A stretch of 64,000 nucleotides of DNA from Schistocephalus solidus (GCA_017591395.1 WEDG01000806.1:1-64000), one strand, 5' to 3'. Shown: positions 47,901-57,750, numbered from the stretch's first letter. The notes: generated by a model not told the origin, from the sequence alone. A program made the numbers and translations.

Positions 47901-50900
47901 CGTCAATTAAAAAGGCAGGCTGGGGATCAAAGTTAAAACACAAAATTTCACAAAAAAAACTTATCTACGAAGCCCGTTCACTAAGAGCCCTTCCCTTTTG
48001 ATTCGGTTTCTGAAATTTGCCTAGAACTCACCCCCCCCTGCTCAAGGAAGTGCAGTAATAAGTTCCCTTTGACCTTTTTCTCCTAAAATCACCGCAGAGA
48101 TCAGTTTTTTGGTAAATGCTACAAGAAAGATTTTAGAAAGCAGGTAATCGGTATATTCCTGCTTCAATTAATTATCAGTCAAGTTGGGTGAAAGAATACA
48201 ATAAATGACAAAGAATAGCCCAAAAGTAAGATAACTCACAGGTTCCTTGTCATTTCCTGCAGATTTATAAAAAGAAATAAATTCAAGGCACAAGAATTTA
48301 TGTGGAGGGCCAAGCTTGCATACAATCCTGACATGTGGATGGTTCAAAAATGTCCATCCCTCTAAATAATTCCATTCATGTTAATTAACTATACAAGATA
48401 AGACTAGGTTTTATTTCGCACGACGTCAATTTTTACTTGAATACCTCTGGATTTGATGCACGGCTTCATGCAAAAACCTCGGGAATAGATGTATAACAAA
48501 GACAAAACCATCCAAAATTGAGCGTTTGGTGAGATTGCTTGAGTCTGACTAAACTATTTTCCCAATTAGCGACGAAGCATTGAGTAAGTCAAGGGAGCTT
48601 TGATGATTTGTGATGTCGCACAACTTATTAGAGCACATTTGTTGTTTTACAACTAAGCTGCTTTTGGCGCCGTTATGTTGATTACCCGCTTTCCTCAGCA
48701 CAGTTTTACGCTGGAAGTTAACTTGGAATAAAGGAATAAAACCAAGGAATTTCATTCTTCAGGGTTCTCTTCCACCGAATGATAGCTGAAGATATGAAGA
48801 TACAAGTGGCAAAAAGATGATTACTACGAGGCAATGCCTTTGCCAACCTTCGGCGGCGCAACGGTAGAAGTGCGGCAAACACTCATAAGAACCGGGGCTC
48901 AGTACAGCCCTCCACAGAAACAAAACAAAAAGCTAGTACCTTCCGCTTACGCTCACGATTGGATAATTTTGAGTTTCGCTTACTCACCCACGTAAACTGA
49001 AATCCGGTAACTGCCGAGCCTTAGATATTGCTTGTCATGTATAAGCAATGTTTCGCACACAAGAGAATGTCTTATTTTGAAAATATTGTTGCTTATACTC
49101 TTCAATCCGAGGCAACTGTAGGCCATTAGGTCATGCGTATAAAGGACCAAAGACACTGATTGATGAACGCTCACTGGTTTTTTATAGGACACACTCGTCC
49201 CGTTCTTATTCTTGAGCCCTATTAGCAGCTTCACAGCGGCTAGCGTCCTAGGCAGACGAACATTGCCGACAAAGACAAGGAAGACTGGAATGGTCATTTC
49301 TGGCTTAAAAGTCATCATCAGCCAGCCATACCCAACCCCAGGTGGTGTCCCATCCGAGGCTCGAACACACAATCTGTTAATTAGGAGTCAAACGCTCTAA
49401 CCACTGAGCCAGGAGCTCATTGTCTTTGGCGGTCTAGGCCGGAAATATTGACAATGATTAATGGACATTTACCAATCAGCTATTGGAGGGGATATAGAGT
49501 AAGCCCCAAGATAGAACAGGACGAGTGAGTCCCGTAACCAATCGGTGAGTGCCCACCTAACACTGTTTATACTCCTGATCGAATGCTGCAAGACAACGAT
49601 CCCATAGCTCAGTAGTTAGAGTGTTGGACTTCTGCTCAACAGCTCGTGGTTAGGAGCCTCGGATAGGTCACAACCTGAGGTTGAATATGGATGGCTGTTG
49701 ATGGCTAGTAAGTCAGCAAGAGTGATTCCAGTCTCCGTTGTTTTTGTCAGCAATGTTCCTCGGACCAAAGACAATCTGCTTTGCAGTCCAAATTTCTCTC
49801 CTATATTCCATGTATAATGTTTCCGTGTGAGTAAAAATGTCAAACTGGACAAAAGCTATATAAATCACAGCCGCACCAAAGCATGCGGTGGGTGCGAAGG
49901 GCTTATCCATCAAAATACGTTGCTACGCCTTTCTACGCCGCGAGCGAGCAGAGACCCAAGGCTTTTTAAGGCAACTCATCAAATTACCACATGGATCTTT
50001 CGTTAAACTTCTGAGCCCTTCGAGCCCATGTATGGATAGCTTGGATTCGTCGCTGATTGGTTGAAGGAAGGAGGGATTCACGTCCCCGCCTCCGAGAGAG
50101 TTGCAAGTGTTTTGCTCTCGCACAATGTTCAAATGAATAAAGTAACTGCGTCGTGTCATGGGCTCCCCTTCGTCGATTTGTGAAGAAAAGTACAGTATGT
50201 GAAGACGAGACTGACCTAGTAAATGACCTTATGCGTAAAGCGCGTTCGCAGAAAAAATAAAGATCTGCGAAAATGGTAATACTAAAACGTACTGGAGATT
50301 AATTTTGGCTACAAAGATCATTGCGGATTCGGGGATCCAAAATACCTTTGTGTGTCATCTTTTGCAGTAATTTGTAACATGCACGCCCCATTCTCCAACT
50401 AAGTCTCCATTTTCTTTTAGCCATGACAACACAGAAAGACAACTTTCATTGCTTTGATAGTGCAAGTCGAGCATCCTTGCAACGCAGTTTCGGTGTGCAG
50501 GACATTGCGGACCAAAGCCCGTTGGAATCGTCCTATTTAAACTTTTCCCTTCGGCACCAGTCTGGCCACAAACTCGTGGAAGTGTAAGCTTTATGTTACG
50601 AGGAAATAGAACGAGTAGGCATGTAAGGAATACTTGTGATTTTCATCAGGATTAATATACATGGTGAAGAAATGAAATAGAGAGATTTGATAACGAGTTA
50701 AAATGAATTCACTTTTTTGGGTTAAAGTTCAATCATTATATTCATCTTCGAACAACTAATTAGGCAGCTTGAGAGCAGAATTACAAACCTGCTTTTATTT
50801 TCAACTTGCAAGTGTGTAGTTAAAACTCGGCTTCGCCAGTAAACATTCGAAACTTTCACTGCTTTTCTCCATCATAAGCCTTTTTCTTAACGGTTGCTTG

Positions 50901-53071
50901 GGATTTTCGGAAGTACAGTTCGGTTCCCGCAAGGTCCATATACTTAGCGAGCGCCTTGATGTAAGTTCAAACGTGCAAGGGCAATATTTTAGTAAGAAAT
51001 ATCTTTAACGACAGAATGCAATAAACCTGTCTTTTTGTTGTTGTCTAGAGCTATCAGAACTGATTAATCTGGAATGCTTAATCCATAAAAATCCTGCTCT
51101 ATGCTTCCTGGGCTGACGTCATTAGGCCTCCTCACAGGACGGCATTACTCGTCCATCGGAATGGGCCGTCAAATGAGTATAATGCGGTGTTATCGAGTCT
51201 TTCGAATTTTTTATCAGCATACTTCCACCGCTTGCACCAAGCATATCCGGCAAAGTGGTCTAAGGCCTGGTATTAAAGACAAAGGGGTGCTTATTCATCC
51301 ATATCCTTAATTAATTAGTGTAGCATAACTGTTTGACTTTCATCTGCATTTAAAAAATAGTTCAAGTTCTTGTCAGACCCTTGTTTACCCGATTATTTTT
51401 TATTTTAAAGCAAGAGAATGCTTTCCCTACACTCCAGCTGGTACAGTTGGCGAGTTAAGAGATCGGTGGAGCGACGAATACCAATTTTCCGAAGTCTCGT
51501 TTGCATGGACCCCACTGCCAGGAACAAAGAAGGTAAACCAAATGGTAGGGATATTCAGGTGCTTTGGTGTGCTGCAGTTTTTCCTGCTTGGGAGAGGCAG
51601 AAACTGGTGTCTAATTAAAGCCCATTTGATTGGACTGGATGACAACTGAAATCCTTCCAGTTACCTCACGTAGCAGAGAAAACTGCTGTTCTGCAAGATC
51701 AATTTCCCACCCGTTGTCGTTCTAGTTCAAATAGGGATAAGATGAGGGAATAGGAACCCCATCCTAGGTAAAAGAGAAGATCTTGCGTAAAATTCTAGCA
51801 AGGGTAAATGCTATCTAGTCGTAACCCTAAACCTCAAACTAACACTAACACAAACCGTTGCTTTAACCAAAACCAGAATAGCGGGTCTCCTATTCCCGTG
51901 CCTAGCCCTTTCAAAAGCATTTCTTCTCTAACCTTCTATGATGTGCGCAATGAGACTCGATGGTCTCCCAAGCGGCTACGTGACGTACTTTGTAACGTTA
52001 GGAGAAGTAAATGCACATGTGGCTTGACAATTGTCTGAACATTTTAAGAGGAACTTTCACGTCATTTTGCGCTGAATTGCTCTGCGTATACCTGTGAGTA
52101 AGTACAGTCTAGCCCCAAGAAGGGACCCTCAAGTATAACGGATGGGAACATAGACTTATTTAGACGAAGTGCACTTTTACTGACAAGTGCTACAGCTTGA
52201 ATGAACGCCAATGTTAATAACTTGTAAGTCTATTTTAAGAACCAGTTAAACGGAGGTCAGATCATGCGATGTGTACAAGAGGCTAAAGGATCAGTTATAA
52301 TTCCACAACATTAGATAACTGGCCGTGTGCTACAGTAGACTGATGCCTGGGAGAGGGAAGATAGAGGGGGACGTCGACACTGGGTACTCCGTCTTTAATG
52401 CACATAGCGCAAAGCACTCACCCTGGACAACTTTAAGTGCTTTTATACAGTCACGGTGCGCTAAAAGCTGTATATTGAAAGGCTGCCAACTAACGGAATG
52501 CTTATGAGATCAAATTTCACCGGCTTCGTAGGATATTCTTCTGATGGGTGAGAATAGAATCAAGCCTATCTCAGAAATTAAGTTTTGTTTGTTGTTTTAC
52601 ACGCTCGTCTTGTTAGGCCTGCAAGAACTTTTAATAGGAAACAGAAATGTCCTTAAAGGTTGTTTGAAAAACATACGCGGATGTTCAGAATGTCGTCAAG
52701 GTAAAGGCAAGCCATAGCAAAAGAGCTTCGTAGCTAACTGGGTGCTTGTTCTGAAATTTAGAACCAGGGTAGAATAAGCGTCCACTAGGAAAATTGTTAT
52801 TTATATCAAAGACAGCTCGCAGAATCCAACTGCGGACAAAATATCATAAGGTCAACGAGCATTCATAACCATACCCCAAATTTTACCAGAACAGTTTGCA
52901 AGCTAACTATTCTGGTATTCCGCAGTTAGATTATACGGATATTACTCTTTCCTTAATTTCGTTCTCCCTTGAAGTCCATAAGGCCCAACTTTCGTGCTCG
53001 GATTCCCTGGAAAGGCCCCCACGTACCAGCTCCTCTTCCAAACAAAAGCAGCTACTTGGAGCAGTTTGCAG
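38771..53071 (+). CDS. TOGARAM: TOG-array protein, TOGARAM/crescerin (CHE-12)-like, multi-exon gene
   Basis: The span covers exons 38771-38962, 38992-39087, 41791-42111, 42233-42473, 50421-50583, 51415-51532 and 52975-53071. All joins are phase-compatible. The protein carries HEAT repeats of a TOG domain: LLEDTNFHVVITTLNIIQ, then LCRKLAPTVFDIKPQVRCFG (compare the family pattern D..p.vR.aaLE), then the family-typical exit motif LQQRLAWYDLPCPVLQGSI. A low-complexity linker follows. TOGARAM proteins bind tubulin and regulate ciliary microtubule length. In a tapeworm this fits flame cells and sensory endings (inference). 5' and 3' exons are missing from my model. CLASP or another HEAT protein is the main alternative. 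Confidence 0.65.
38963..38991 (+). other. Apparent 29-base intron
   Basis: It starts GTCTAA and ends CAAGCAG. Without removal the frame stops at once (TAA at 38965). With removal, EVKKIQ joins LSENINYFLLFLQQLLED in frame and the TOG repeat is continuous. Other AG sites nearby (at 38983 and 38996) give stops or a non-homologous frame. A 2-base frameshift (mutation or assembly error) is the alternative. Confidence 0.5.
38992..39087 (+). CDS. TOGARAM: TOG-array gene exon
   Basis: Thirty-two codons read LSENINYFLLFLQQLLEDTN and FHVVITTLNIIQ, the second HEAT helix pair of the TOG domain. It ends at a consensus donor CAA|GTAAGT, phase 0, which matches the phase-0 start of the exon at 41791. Confidence 0.65.
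39088..41790 (+). other. Intron of the TOG-array gene with repeat R1
   Basis: The donor is GTAAGT and the acceptor AACTTACAG. It holds repeat R1 (39,890-40,265); otherwise no recognisable feature. ORFs at 40167, 41000 and 41315 look like chance. Confidence 0.5.
39890..40265 (+). repeat. Dispersed repeat R1, copy 1
   Basis: It contains a degenerate GGTTAAGG/GGGTTTA-rich stretch (39,975-40,140), then ACGTTAAGACAC and a right block with GTTTAGGGGACC. The same order of blocks recurs at 54,635-55,262. The class is unknown; there is no coding sequence. Confidence 0.5.
41791..42111 (+). CDS. TOGARAM: TOG-array gene exon (central TOG repeats)
   Basis: Exactly 107 codons in phase 0, after a clear acceptor (TTACAG) and before CAG|GTTGGT. 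The sequence MLVEHLPKTVLKQNRETLVS ... LLLLNVLPGRFVLNCLIDQA ... SVRQNALGVVKSILLQTPTL ... LCRKLAPTVFDIKPQ follows HEAT repeat spacing. It corresponds to the part of TOGARAM TOG1 ending at the conserved LAP..vD segment. The ATG at 41791 is the first codon of an internal exon, not the gene start, because the phase fits the upstream exon. Confidence 0.75.
42233..42473 (+). CDS. TOGARAM: TOG-array gene exon (end of the TOG domain)
   Basis: It starts VRCFGLECLVVVARCM, completing the KPQ|VR HEAT motif across a 121-base intron. It continues through an acidic loop and ends with AAILCLQQRLAWYDLPCPVL then QGSILMPDRA. The RLA..LP....G pattern after the last HEAT repeat is what ties it to TOGARAM rather than to general TOG proteins. 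The donor GCTC|GTAAGT is strong; phase 1. Confidence 0.75.
43432..43915 (+). repeat. Dispersed repeat R2, copy 1
   Basis: It shares with 47,196-47,735 the blocks GGATTTTTATGGATGG, GTGCGGATTGTGAG, AGTAAAACGGATGCATTTTG, GAATGCTAACCCGAACGAG and CGTTCTTGCC in the same order and orientation. There is no coding sequence and no obvious terminal repeats. The class is unknown. Confidence 0.6.
47196..47735 (+). repeat. Dispersed repeat R2, copy 2
   Basis: The same block order as copy 1, with GGATATTTATGGATGG, GTGCGGATTGCGAG, AGTGAAACGGATGCGTTTTG and GAATGCTAACCCGAACGAG. It is about 60 bases longer, with an extra segment near 47,635-47,690. Confidence 0.6.
49213..49418 (-). repeat. tRNA-Arg-derived SINE, minus copy
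   Basis: On the minus strand there is an A box TGGCTCAGTGG (49411-49401) and a B box GTTCGAGCCTC (49365-49355). The anticodon loop reads CTCCTAA, which points to a tRNA-Arg(CCT) ancestor. The body carries GGGTATGGCTGGCTGATGA and ends TTTGTCGGCAATG. Confidence 0.7.
49493..49765 (+). repeat. SINE tail module followed by SINE head, plus strand
   Basis: The left part (49493-49595) is the SINE 3' module, recognisable by GGACGAGTGAGTCCCGTAACC. It runs without a gap into a tRNA-like head with A box TAGCTCAGTAG (about 49604) and a degraded B box. The same tail-to-head junction appears at 56,364-56,540. Confidence 0.65.
50421..50583 (+). CDS. TOGARAM: TOG-array gene exon (linker)
   Basis: The acceptor TTTCTTTTAG is strong. 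The first two bases complete a proline codon from the previous exon. It reads MTTQKDNFHCFDSASRASLQ and RSFGVQDIADQSPLESSYLN, then FSLRHQSGHKLVEV, and ends GAAGT|GTAAGC in phase 2. No domain is recognised. The polar, serine-rich composition fits the disordered linker after the first TOG domain. Confidence 0.65.
51415..51532 (+). CDS. TOGARAM: TOG-array gene exon (linker)
   Basis: With the acceptor CAAAG..CAAG at 51414 the single leading base completes a valine and the frame reads ECFPYTPAGTVGELRDRWSD then EYQFSEVSFAWTPLPGTKK, ending AAG|GTAAAC in phase 0. The alternative acceptor at 51410 also stays open in another frame, but the residues look less protein-like. Confidence 0.55.
52975..53071 (+). 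CDS. TOGARAM: TOG-array gene exon (linker), probable
   Basis: It is preceded by a long pyrimidine tract and TTGAAG. In phase 0 it reads SIRPNFRARIPWKGPHVPAP then LPNKSSYLEQFA, and ends GCAG|GTAAAG in phase 1. A second frame is also open, so the call rests on the match to the previous exon's phase. The next exon is not certain. Confidence 0.45.
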
Positions 53072-54634
53072 GTAAAGTGATTTAACATCTAATACTATCT
53101 TAAGTATTGACCCACCCTGTGGCGAAGAATTCTCAGGGGATTGAACGAAATCCCTATCCAAATTTAAGGCTAACTGCATATTTATCAGAAAAAAAGGGTG
53201 AGGTCCGTATATTGACCGTCATCGTGGAAACAAAGCCCAGGTGTAAAGGGTAGAGAAATGGGATGTGAACCATGGCTGGTGATATTCTTCTACTAGCAAG
53301 TGCGAAGTCGATCTATTTGCATACAGTCGGTGAACAGGCTCATTAATAATGCTTAAATTAAACAGAAGCCGACCTGAAATCAGTCTAAACGCATTCAGCA
53401 AAACAGAGAATTTATAATTGAAGACCTCCAGTTCAGTGGAAGTGCAAAATAGGTATTTCAAGTACCATTACGTGCATTATAAATAGCAATTTTCTACAAA
53501 AAATCCTAAAAGCTGGTTTATAGTAGCAAAGACGCGGTTAAAAAAAAACAAGGAGGATTTCCCTTGAGCTCGCTGATAGAGATGTCATAAGAATAAACAT
53601 TTTTATGAGGTCACATGTTTCCAGGTCAGTCCGTGACTAATAAATTCAAATAGAATAAGTAGACGCATTTGAAAAGTAATCTTTTCCTGCATAACATTAT
53701 TGTGTACTCTTTTGGAGGCGATGAAGTTCGTTAAGTGTCCTAGACGTATGAGTGAATACATTACAGTTTTCAATTTTCCCAAGCATTTGCCCAAAATGCG
53801 TCACGTGTTTATCAAATTCTTAATTCTTTAAAGCATTTAACACGAAGTGAATTCTTGTTTATTCATTTTATACAGTTGGTCGTTTAGGTTTTATTTAATA
53901 ACTCCCCCAAAACCTGAAACTTCAGTATCGAAAATTAAATGTCTACAACGAATATTGAGTAACGAATGTGTTCTTGATCGATGGCAAAATACATTTGGAT
54001 TAGTTATCTGTTAAAAAAGCGTTTAATTATTGTAATATGCTGTTGCAGTGTAACGTATTTCACATTCATCTTAGGTTAAATGAAGAAAAAACTCGGCATA
54101 AGCTTGTTTGTTTATTTTTTTATTGCATATCAAGGGGTCGACAGATCGTGATACATTGCGTCGTAAAAAATTTCCTCGGTAAGGTACAAAGGGAATTGAA
54201 ACGCAGTAAAGAGTAAAATTTATTTTTAATAGCTGCATCTTAACTGAGGTCAAATTTTGAATATTGGTCTAAATATTGGGGAGGGATTAAACCAACTTGC
54301 GTTGGAATGAGCCGACGGGGAAACGGAATTTGCAGTTGCATTTAAGTAAAAATGGCATTTTTTCGCATATGAAACCGCGTTTTCATCCGCTCAATAATTC
54401 AACATGAGCATCATTATGAACCATAGCCAAACCGAAAGAGGTGCATAAACATTTATTGAAACCTCTCGGAAGGCCACGACCGCCAATGTATATGTTACAA
54501 AGTTAGTTGTCATTGAACGGTCATCTGCAATGGCTCTAATTTCTACATAAAGCAACCGAACAGCAACTGTTTTTTAGTACTTTAAAGGGTAGGGATACCT
54601 TATGTGGCAGTCTAAGTAGGATACGGAAATAGGA
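53072..54634. other. No recognisable feature (probably intron)
   Basis: AT-rich. ORFs at 53219 and 53603 on the minus strand show no domain or family signal. Confidence 0.35.
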
Positions 54635-55262
54635 TTCGCCCACAATACATGGGCCTTTACGCCAAGTTCCAAAGGAAATTATGTTAAGGACTAAGTATAA
54701 GGATTAGGATTAGAGTCAGACGTACCGTCCCTGCTCCACTTTCCCATGGAGCATACGGTGGACATCGTCGGACTACGACGGTCGAACTGTCGTGTTTGTG
54801 TGTTGCACCCCCCCCTGGGGTGTAGGGGTACTAGTTAGGGGTAGCAACACACAGATCGAGTCTGGTCACTCCATTTGTCTCGTACAGGTGGTGAATGCTC
54901 CTATGGCCGCCTCTAACTGGTACCCAACTCTCACCTGTGGCTCCTCGAAGTTGGGTTCTTCCCAGCGGCCACACCCCGGGCAACCATCACGACTGGCGGG
55001 CTAAACAAGGTGAGGGTCTCCGGTGTTGTGTGTGTGTTATGGTCATGCTAGGCTAAGCGGTAAGGTTCTTATCGAGTTAACTGTAGAGCTTGGGTTAGGG
55101 GTAGGGCTAGGATTAAGCATAAGGCATAAGTTTAGCTTTACGGTAGCGTTAGTGTTATCATTAAGACACTGGTAGATTTGCCCTTCCCGATATTTACCGT
55201 AAGGCAATCTTATGAGAGGGGGGCGGTCCCTATTCCGTTATCCTGTTTAGGAGGCCGTACGT
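54635..55262 (+). repeat. Dispersed repeat R1, copy 2, interrupted by an RTE fragment
   Basis: The left part (54,635-54,724) and right part (55,046-55,262) together match R1 copy 1: ACAATACATG, a GGATTAGG/GGTTAGGGG-rich stretch, then TATCATTAAGACAC and CCTGTTTAGGAGGCC. Between them lies an RTE 5' fragment. Confidence 0.5.
54725..55045 (+). mobile_element. RTE 5' end: distal 5' UTR and N-terminal coding
   Basis: It opens with GGAGCATACGGTGGACATC and CGGTCGAACTGTCGTG, matching the end of the 5' UTR found on the minus strand at 15,465-15,540. It then has a C-rich run and coding-like sequence reading [19 protein letters not shown] or, in another frame, [14 protein letters not shown], which I recognise as the usual N-terminal region of the tapeworm RTE. 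It is cut off near 55,045. A 5'-only fragment is unusual for a LINE. Confidence 0.5.
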
Positions 55263-56096
55263 GGCATCCTTACCCTTTAGAGTTTGTGAATCCCCACAAT
55301 TTCTGGCACATTACAACTATTTTGTTTTCTTCTTTTAAAGTGAAATCGCATAGTCTGTTCGGAATTTATTAGTTCCTGCCGTATTTTATTACATCAGTAC
55401 CAATCCCCATCAATAACTTACACGCTTGAATTCATCCTCTTATTAACTTTGGTTTAATCCTGGCATTTTACAACGGTCAAGCAACCTCTTTGCGTACTCG
55501 AACCATCGACTTCTTTTTGGTGCTTTGCTGAACTTTAAATTAATACAAATTCACTCTCTTCACAAATTATCTACTAATCACCATCGTTAAAAAGCCCTAG
55601 GAGACGGCTGGCCATGATTAAATACGTTGGAAGAATTAAATAACAAAATTTTACTCAAACAAACTAAAAGTAATGAAAAAAGATTGACCTAACGGTGTTT
55701 TCTTAGGCTTCCTTCGAAGGCGCTTTAGAGTGCGCTGGAACAAAGACTTGCTTTATATTCTTGAATGTACTCTTTACTGAGGACTGCCATTCAGTGTACG
55801 TGCCCTGACTCAGTAACAAAGCTTCGTGTCAAGGTGAACGACTTTTTTGCTGCTGAAGCTGTAGGTACAAAATTTCACGAACAGTCACTGAAGTTCAAAT
55901 CGAGATGCGTGTGGGTTATTCGACGAGTTGGACTTTAATAATACTCAAAACATTTATACATGAGGTAGAGTTTTGAAAGTTTTGCATCACTTGCAGCATG
56001 CGAAATGGGCTTTGTTATGCGATTATTAGGTTCGTTTTCACCAGGTTACCTTAAAAGTCTTCTATGGATTTGCTCATTCATCTTATATATAAAATA
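55263..56096. other. No recognisable feature
   Basis: No supported ORF, splice-bounded exon or repeat. Confidence 0.35.
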
Positions 56097-56342
56097 TACC
56101 GGTCGATTACAGGACTCCCTCGGGGTTAACTCTCGAGCCCCGCCAGCAGCTACACAGCAGCTAGTGATATAGGCAGAATGATATTACCGACAAAGACAAG
56201 GGAGACTGGAATGGCCATTTCTGGCTTATTAGCCGTCATCAGCCAGCCATACCGAAACCCAGGCGCTGCCGCGCCCGAGCCTCGAAATCGCAACCGTGTT
56301 GGGCAGAAGTCCAACGCTCTACCCACTGCGCCACGAGCTCGT
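56097..56342 (-). repeat. tRNA-Arg-derived SINE, full-length minus copy
   Basis: The head has an A box TGGCGCAGTGGG (56333-56322) and an anticodon loop CTTCTGC (Arg TCT type). The B-box region is TTTCGAGGC. The body has CTGATGACGGCTAATAAGCC and the tail GGGGCTCGAGAGTTAACCCC, ending GAGTCCTGTAATCGACCGG near 56,097. It is the best full-length copy (about 245 bases). Confidence 0.75.
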
Positions 56343-56363
56343 CGTAAATATTCCCGATCGATA

Positions 56364-56684
56364 GGTCATGTTATTCTGCCTCTATACTTAGCTGCCTTAC
56401 GGCTGCTGGCGGGGCTTGAGAGTTAGCCCCAAGGCACAACGGGACGAGTGAGTCCTGTAACCGATCGGTGAGCGCCCCATTACCAATGTCAATATTCCCG
56501 ATCGAAACCGGCAAGACAACGAGCTCGTGGCGCAGTGGGTAGAGCGTTGGACTTCTGCCCAACAAGGTCGCGAGTTCGAGGCTCGGGCGCGGCAGTGCCT
56601 GGGTTTGGGTATGGCTGATGACGGCTAATAAGCCAGAAATGGCCATTCCAGTCTCCCTTGTCTTTGTCGGTCATGTTATTCTGC

Positions 56685-56689
<5 letters not shown>
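56364..56689 (+). repeat. SINE tail then SINE head, plus strand (permuted dimer)
   Basis: Positions 56364-56519 are the SINE 3' part (TTATTCTGCC, GGGGCTTGAGAGTTAGCCCC, GGGACGAGTGAGTCCTG). They lead directly into a new head: A box TGGCGCAGTGGG at 56528 and B box GAGTTCGAGGC near 56572. That copy ends at CTGCCTCTATA in an (AT)n run, at the same internal point where the left part starts. Confidence 0.65.

Positions 56690-56729
<40 letters not shown>
56688..56729. repeat. (AT)n microsatellite
   Basis: About 42 bases of AT dinucleotide directly at the truncated SINE end. It probably grew from the SINE's own TCTATA. Confidence 0.9.
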
Positions 56730-56732
<3 letters not shown>

Positions 56733-57669
56733 TTAGAAAGTTGGCACCCACATTTTGCGCCCCTGTTCTTATTCTTATATCCGCAGACAGATTCGTTAAG
56801 CACCTGAAAACCCCGAGAAGTGACGTGGGGGCTTGAATGTTTTCAAGGTCTTTTTGCCACATAATATACTGGTATGTTACCTAAATATAGTTCTAAATAG
56901 ACAAATCTGGAATGGCCATTTCTGGCTTATTAGCCGTCGGAAATAACACTGCTTCTGTCAAGCGCAGTTTGAGAGAAGGGATGCCTGAAATAACATTTCT
57001 TTTACTCACTTTATGCAAACTTGTTTCCTTACGGAGAGTTAACTTAAACGAAGGAGGCAGTTTGGTCTAAACATTTTACTACTAACTTCATATTTCGAAA
57101 CATCTTGGGAGCTCTGAGCTTTGTGAAGTACACAGAGCAGCCACAATAACTCTGCTATTTATGATCAAAGTAGCGTTACCAGAACACACAGTGTCGGCAT
57201 GCATAGGTACATATAGCTACTGATTGATTGTCCAAGTTTGCTAGGCTTCAATACATATATTCAAAATCTACACACGTCAACTTTATCCATAGTACGGTCA
57301 AGTGGTTTGCGCAGAGCTGGAGGTATGCATTTTCTATGCTCTGCACTAAGTGGAATTATTACTGCACATGATATTACAGATGCCATTTATTTCTTCTTGA
57401 AAAGAATTCGCTGCGTCTTGATGTATCCTGTTTTGCAAGATGAGGAAAAGATGTTGCCAAATAGCTGTGCTAAGAAACGACTGTTTAGCATACACTGCTT
57501 GTAGCGCAAACTAAGAGCTTGGAAAACTTAAGTAAGGAGGAAAGAAACGACCTAAAAAGGCTGTAAAACATATGTTCTTATATGTACGTTTCTTAATAAC
57601 TTGCATGCTTTGGTCTTCACAAGCATTTCATCGCACACTTAATAATGAAGCAGACGGGTTTGTCAATAG
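56730..57669. other. No recognised gene
   Basis: It contains a short SINE-like string at 56,910-56,940 (GGAATGGCCATTTCTGGCTTATTAGCC) and a chance-looking ORF at 57238-57504. Confidence 0.35.
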
Positions 57670-57750
57670 TGAATGCGGCTACCGATCGGTTAGAACACTC
57701 ACTCGTCCCTATTCTGCCTTGGGGCTTAGAGTTGAGCCCCACCACCAGCC
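57670..57750 (-). repeat. Isolated SINE tail module
   Basis: The minus strand reads GGGGCTCAACTCTAAGCCCC, then GGGACGAGTGAGTGTTC and CCGATCGG, equivalent to 56,411-56,475. No tRNA head is attached. Confidence 0.6.

Larger units (their letters stand above)
42474..50420 (+). other. Large intron (7.9 kb) with repeat R2 and a SINE cluster
   Basis: It is bounded by GTAAGT and TTTCTTTTAG, phase 1 on both sides. Inside are two copies of repeat R2 (43,432-43,915 and 47,196-47,735), a SINE pair (49,213-49,765) and a GC-richer patch at 49,862-50,170. All ORFs inside appear to be chance or repeat-borne. Confidence 0.55.

Noticed and set aside
48840..48905. tRNA-like string GGCGGCGCAACGGTAGAAG
   Set aside because: It has an A-box resemblance, but the B box is unconvincing and the arms do not pair, so I did not annotate a tRNA or SINE.
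49862..50170. Possible solo LTR (GC-richer patch with AATAAA at about 50,128)
   Set aside because: No terminal TG/CA repeats, target duplication or second copy in the window.
51805..51870. Telomere-like AACCCTAAACC sequence
   Set aside because: It is too short and irregular for a telomeric tract; it may be a decayed R1 piece on the other strand, but I could not show the flanks.
57238..57504. ORF of 88 codons downstream of the SINE cluster
   Set aside because: It has no domain and a composition like random AT-rich DNA; possible splice signals inside do not give a consistent exon.
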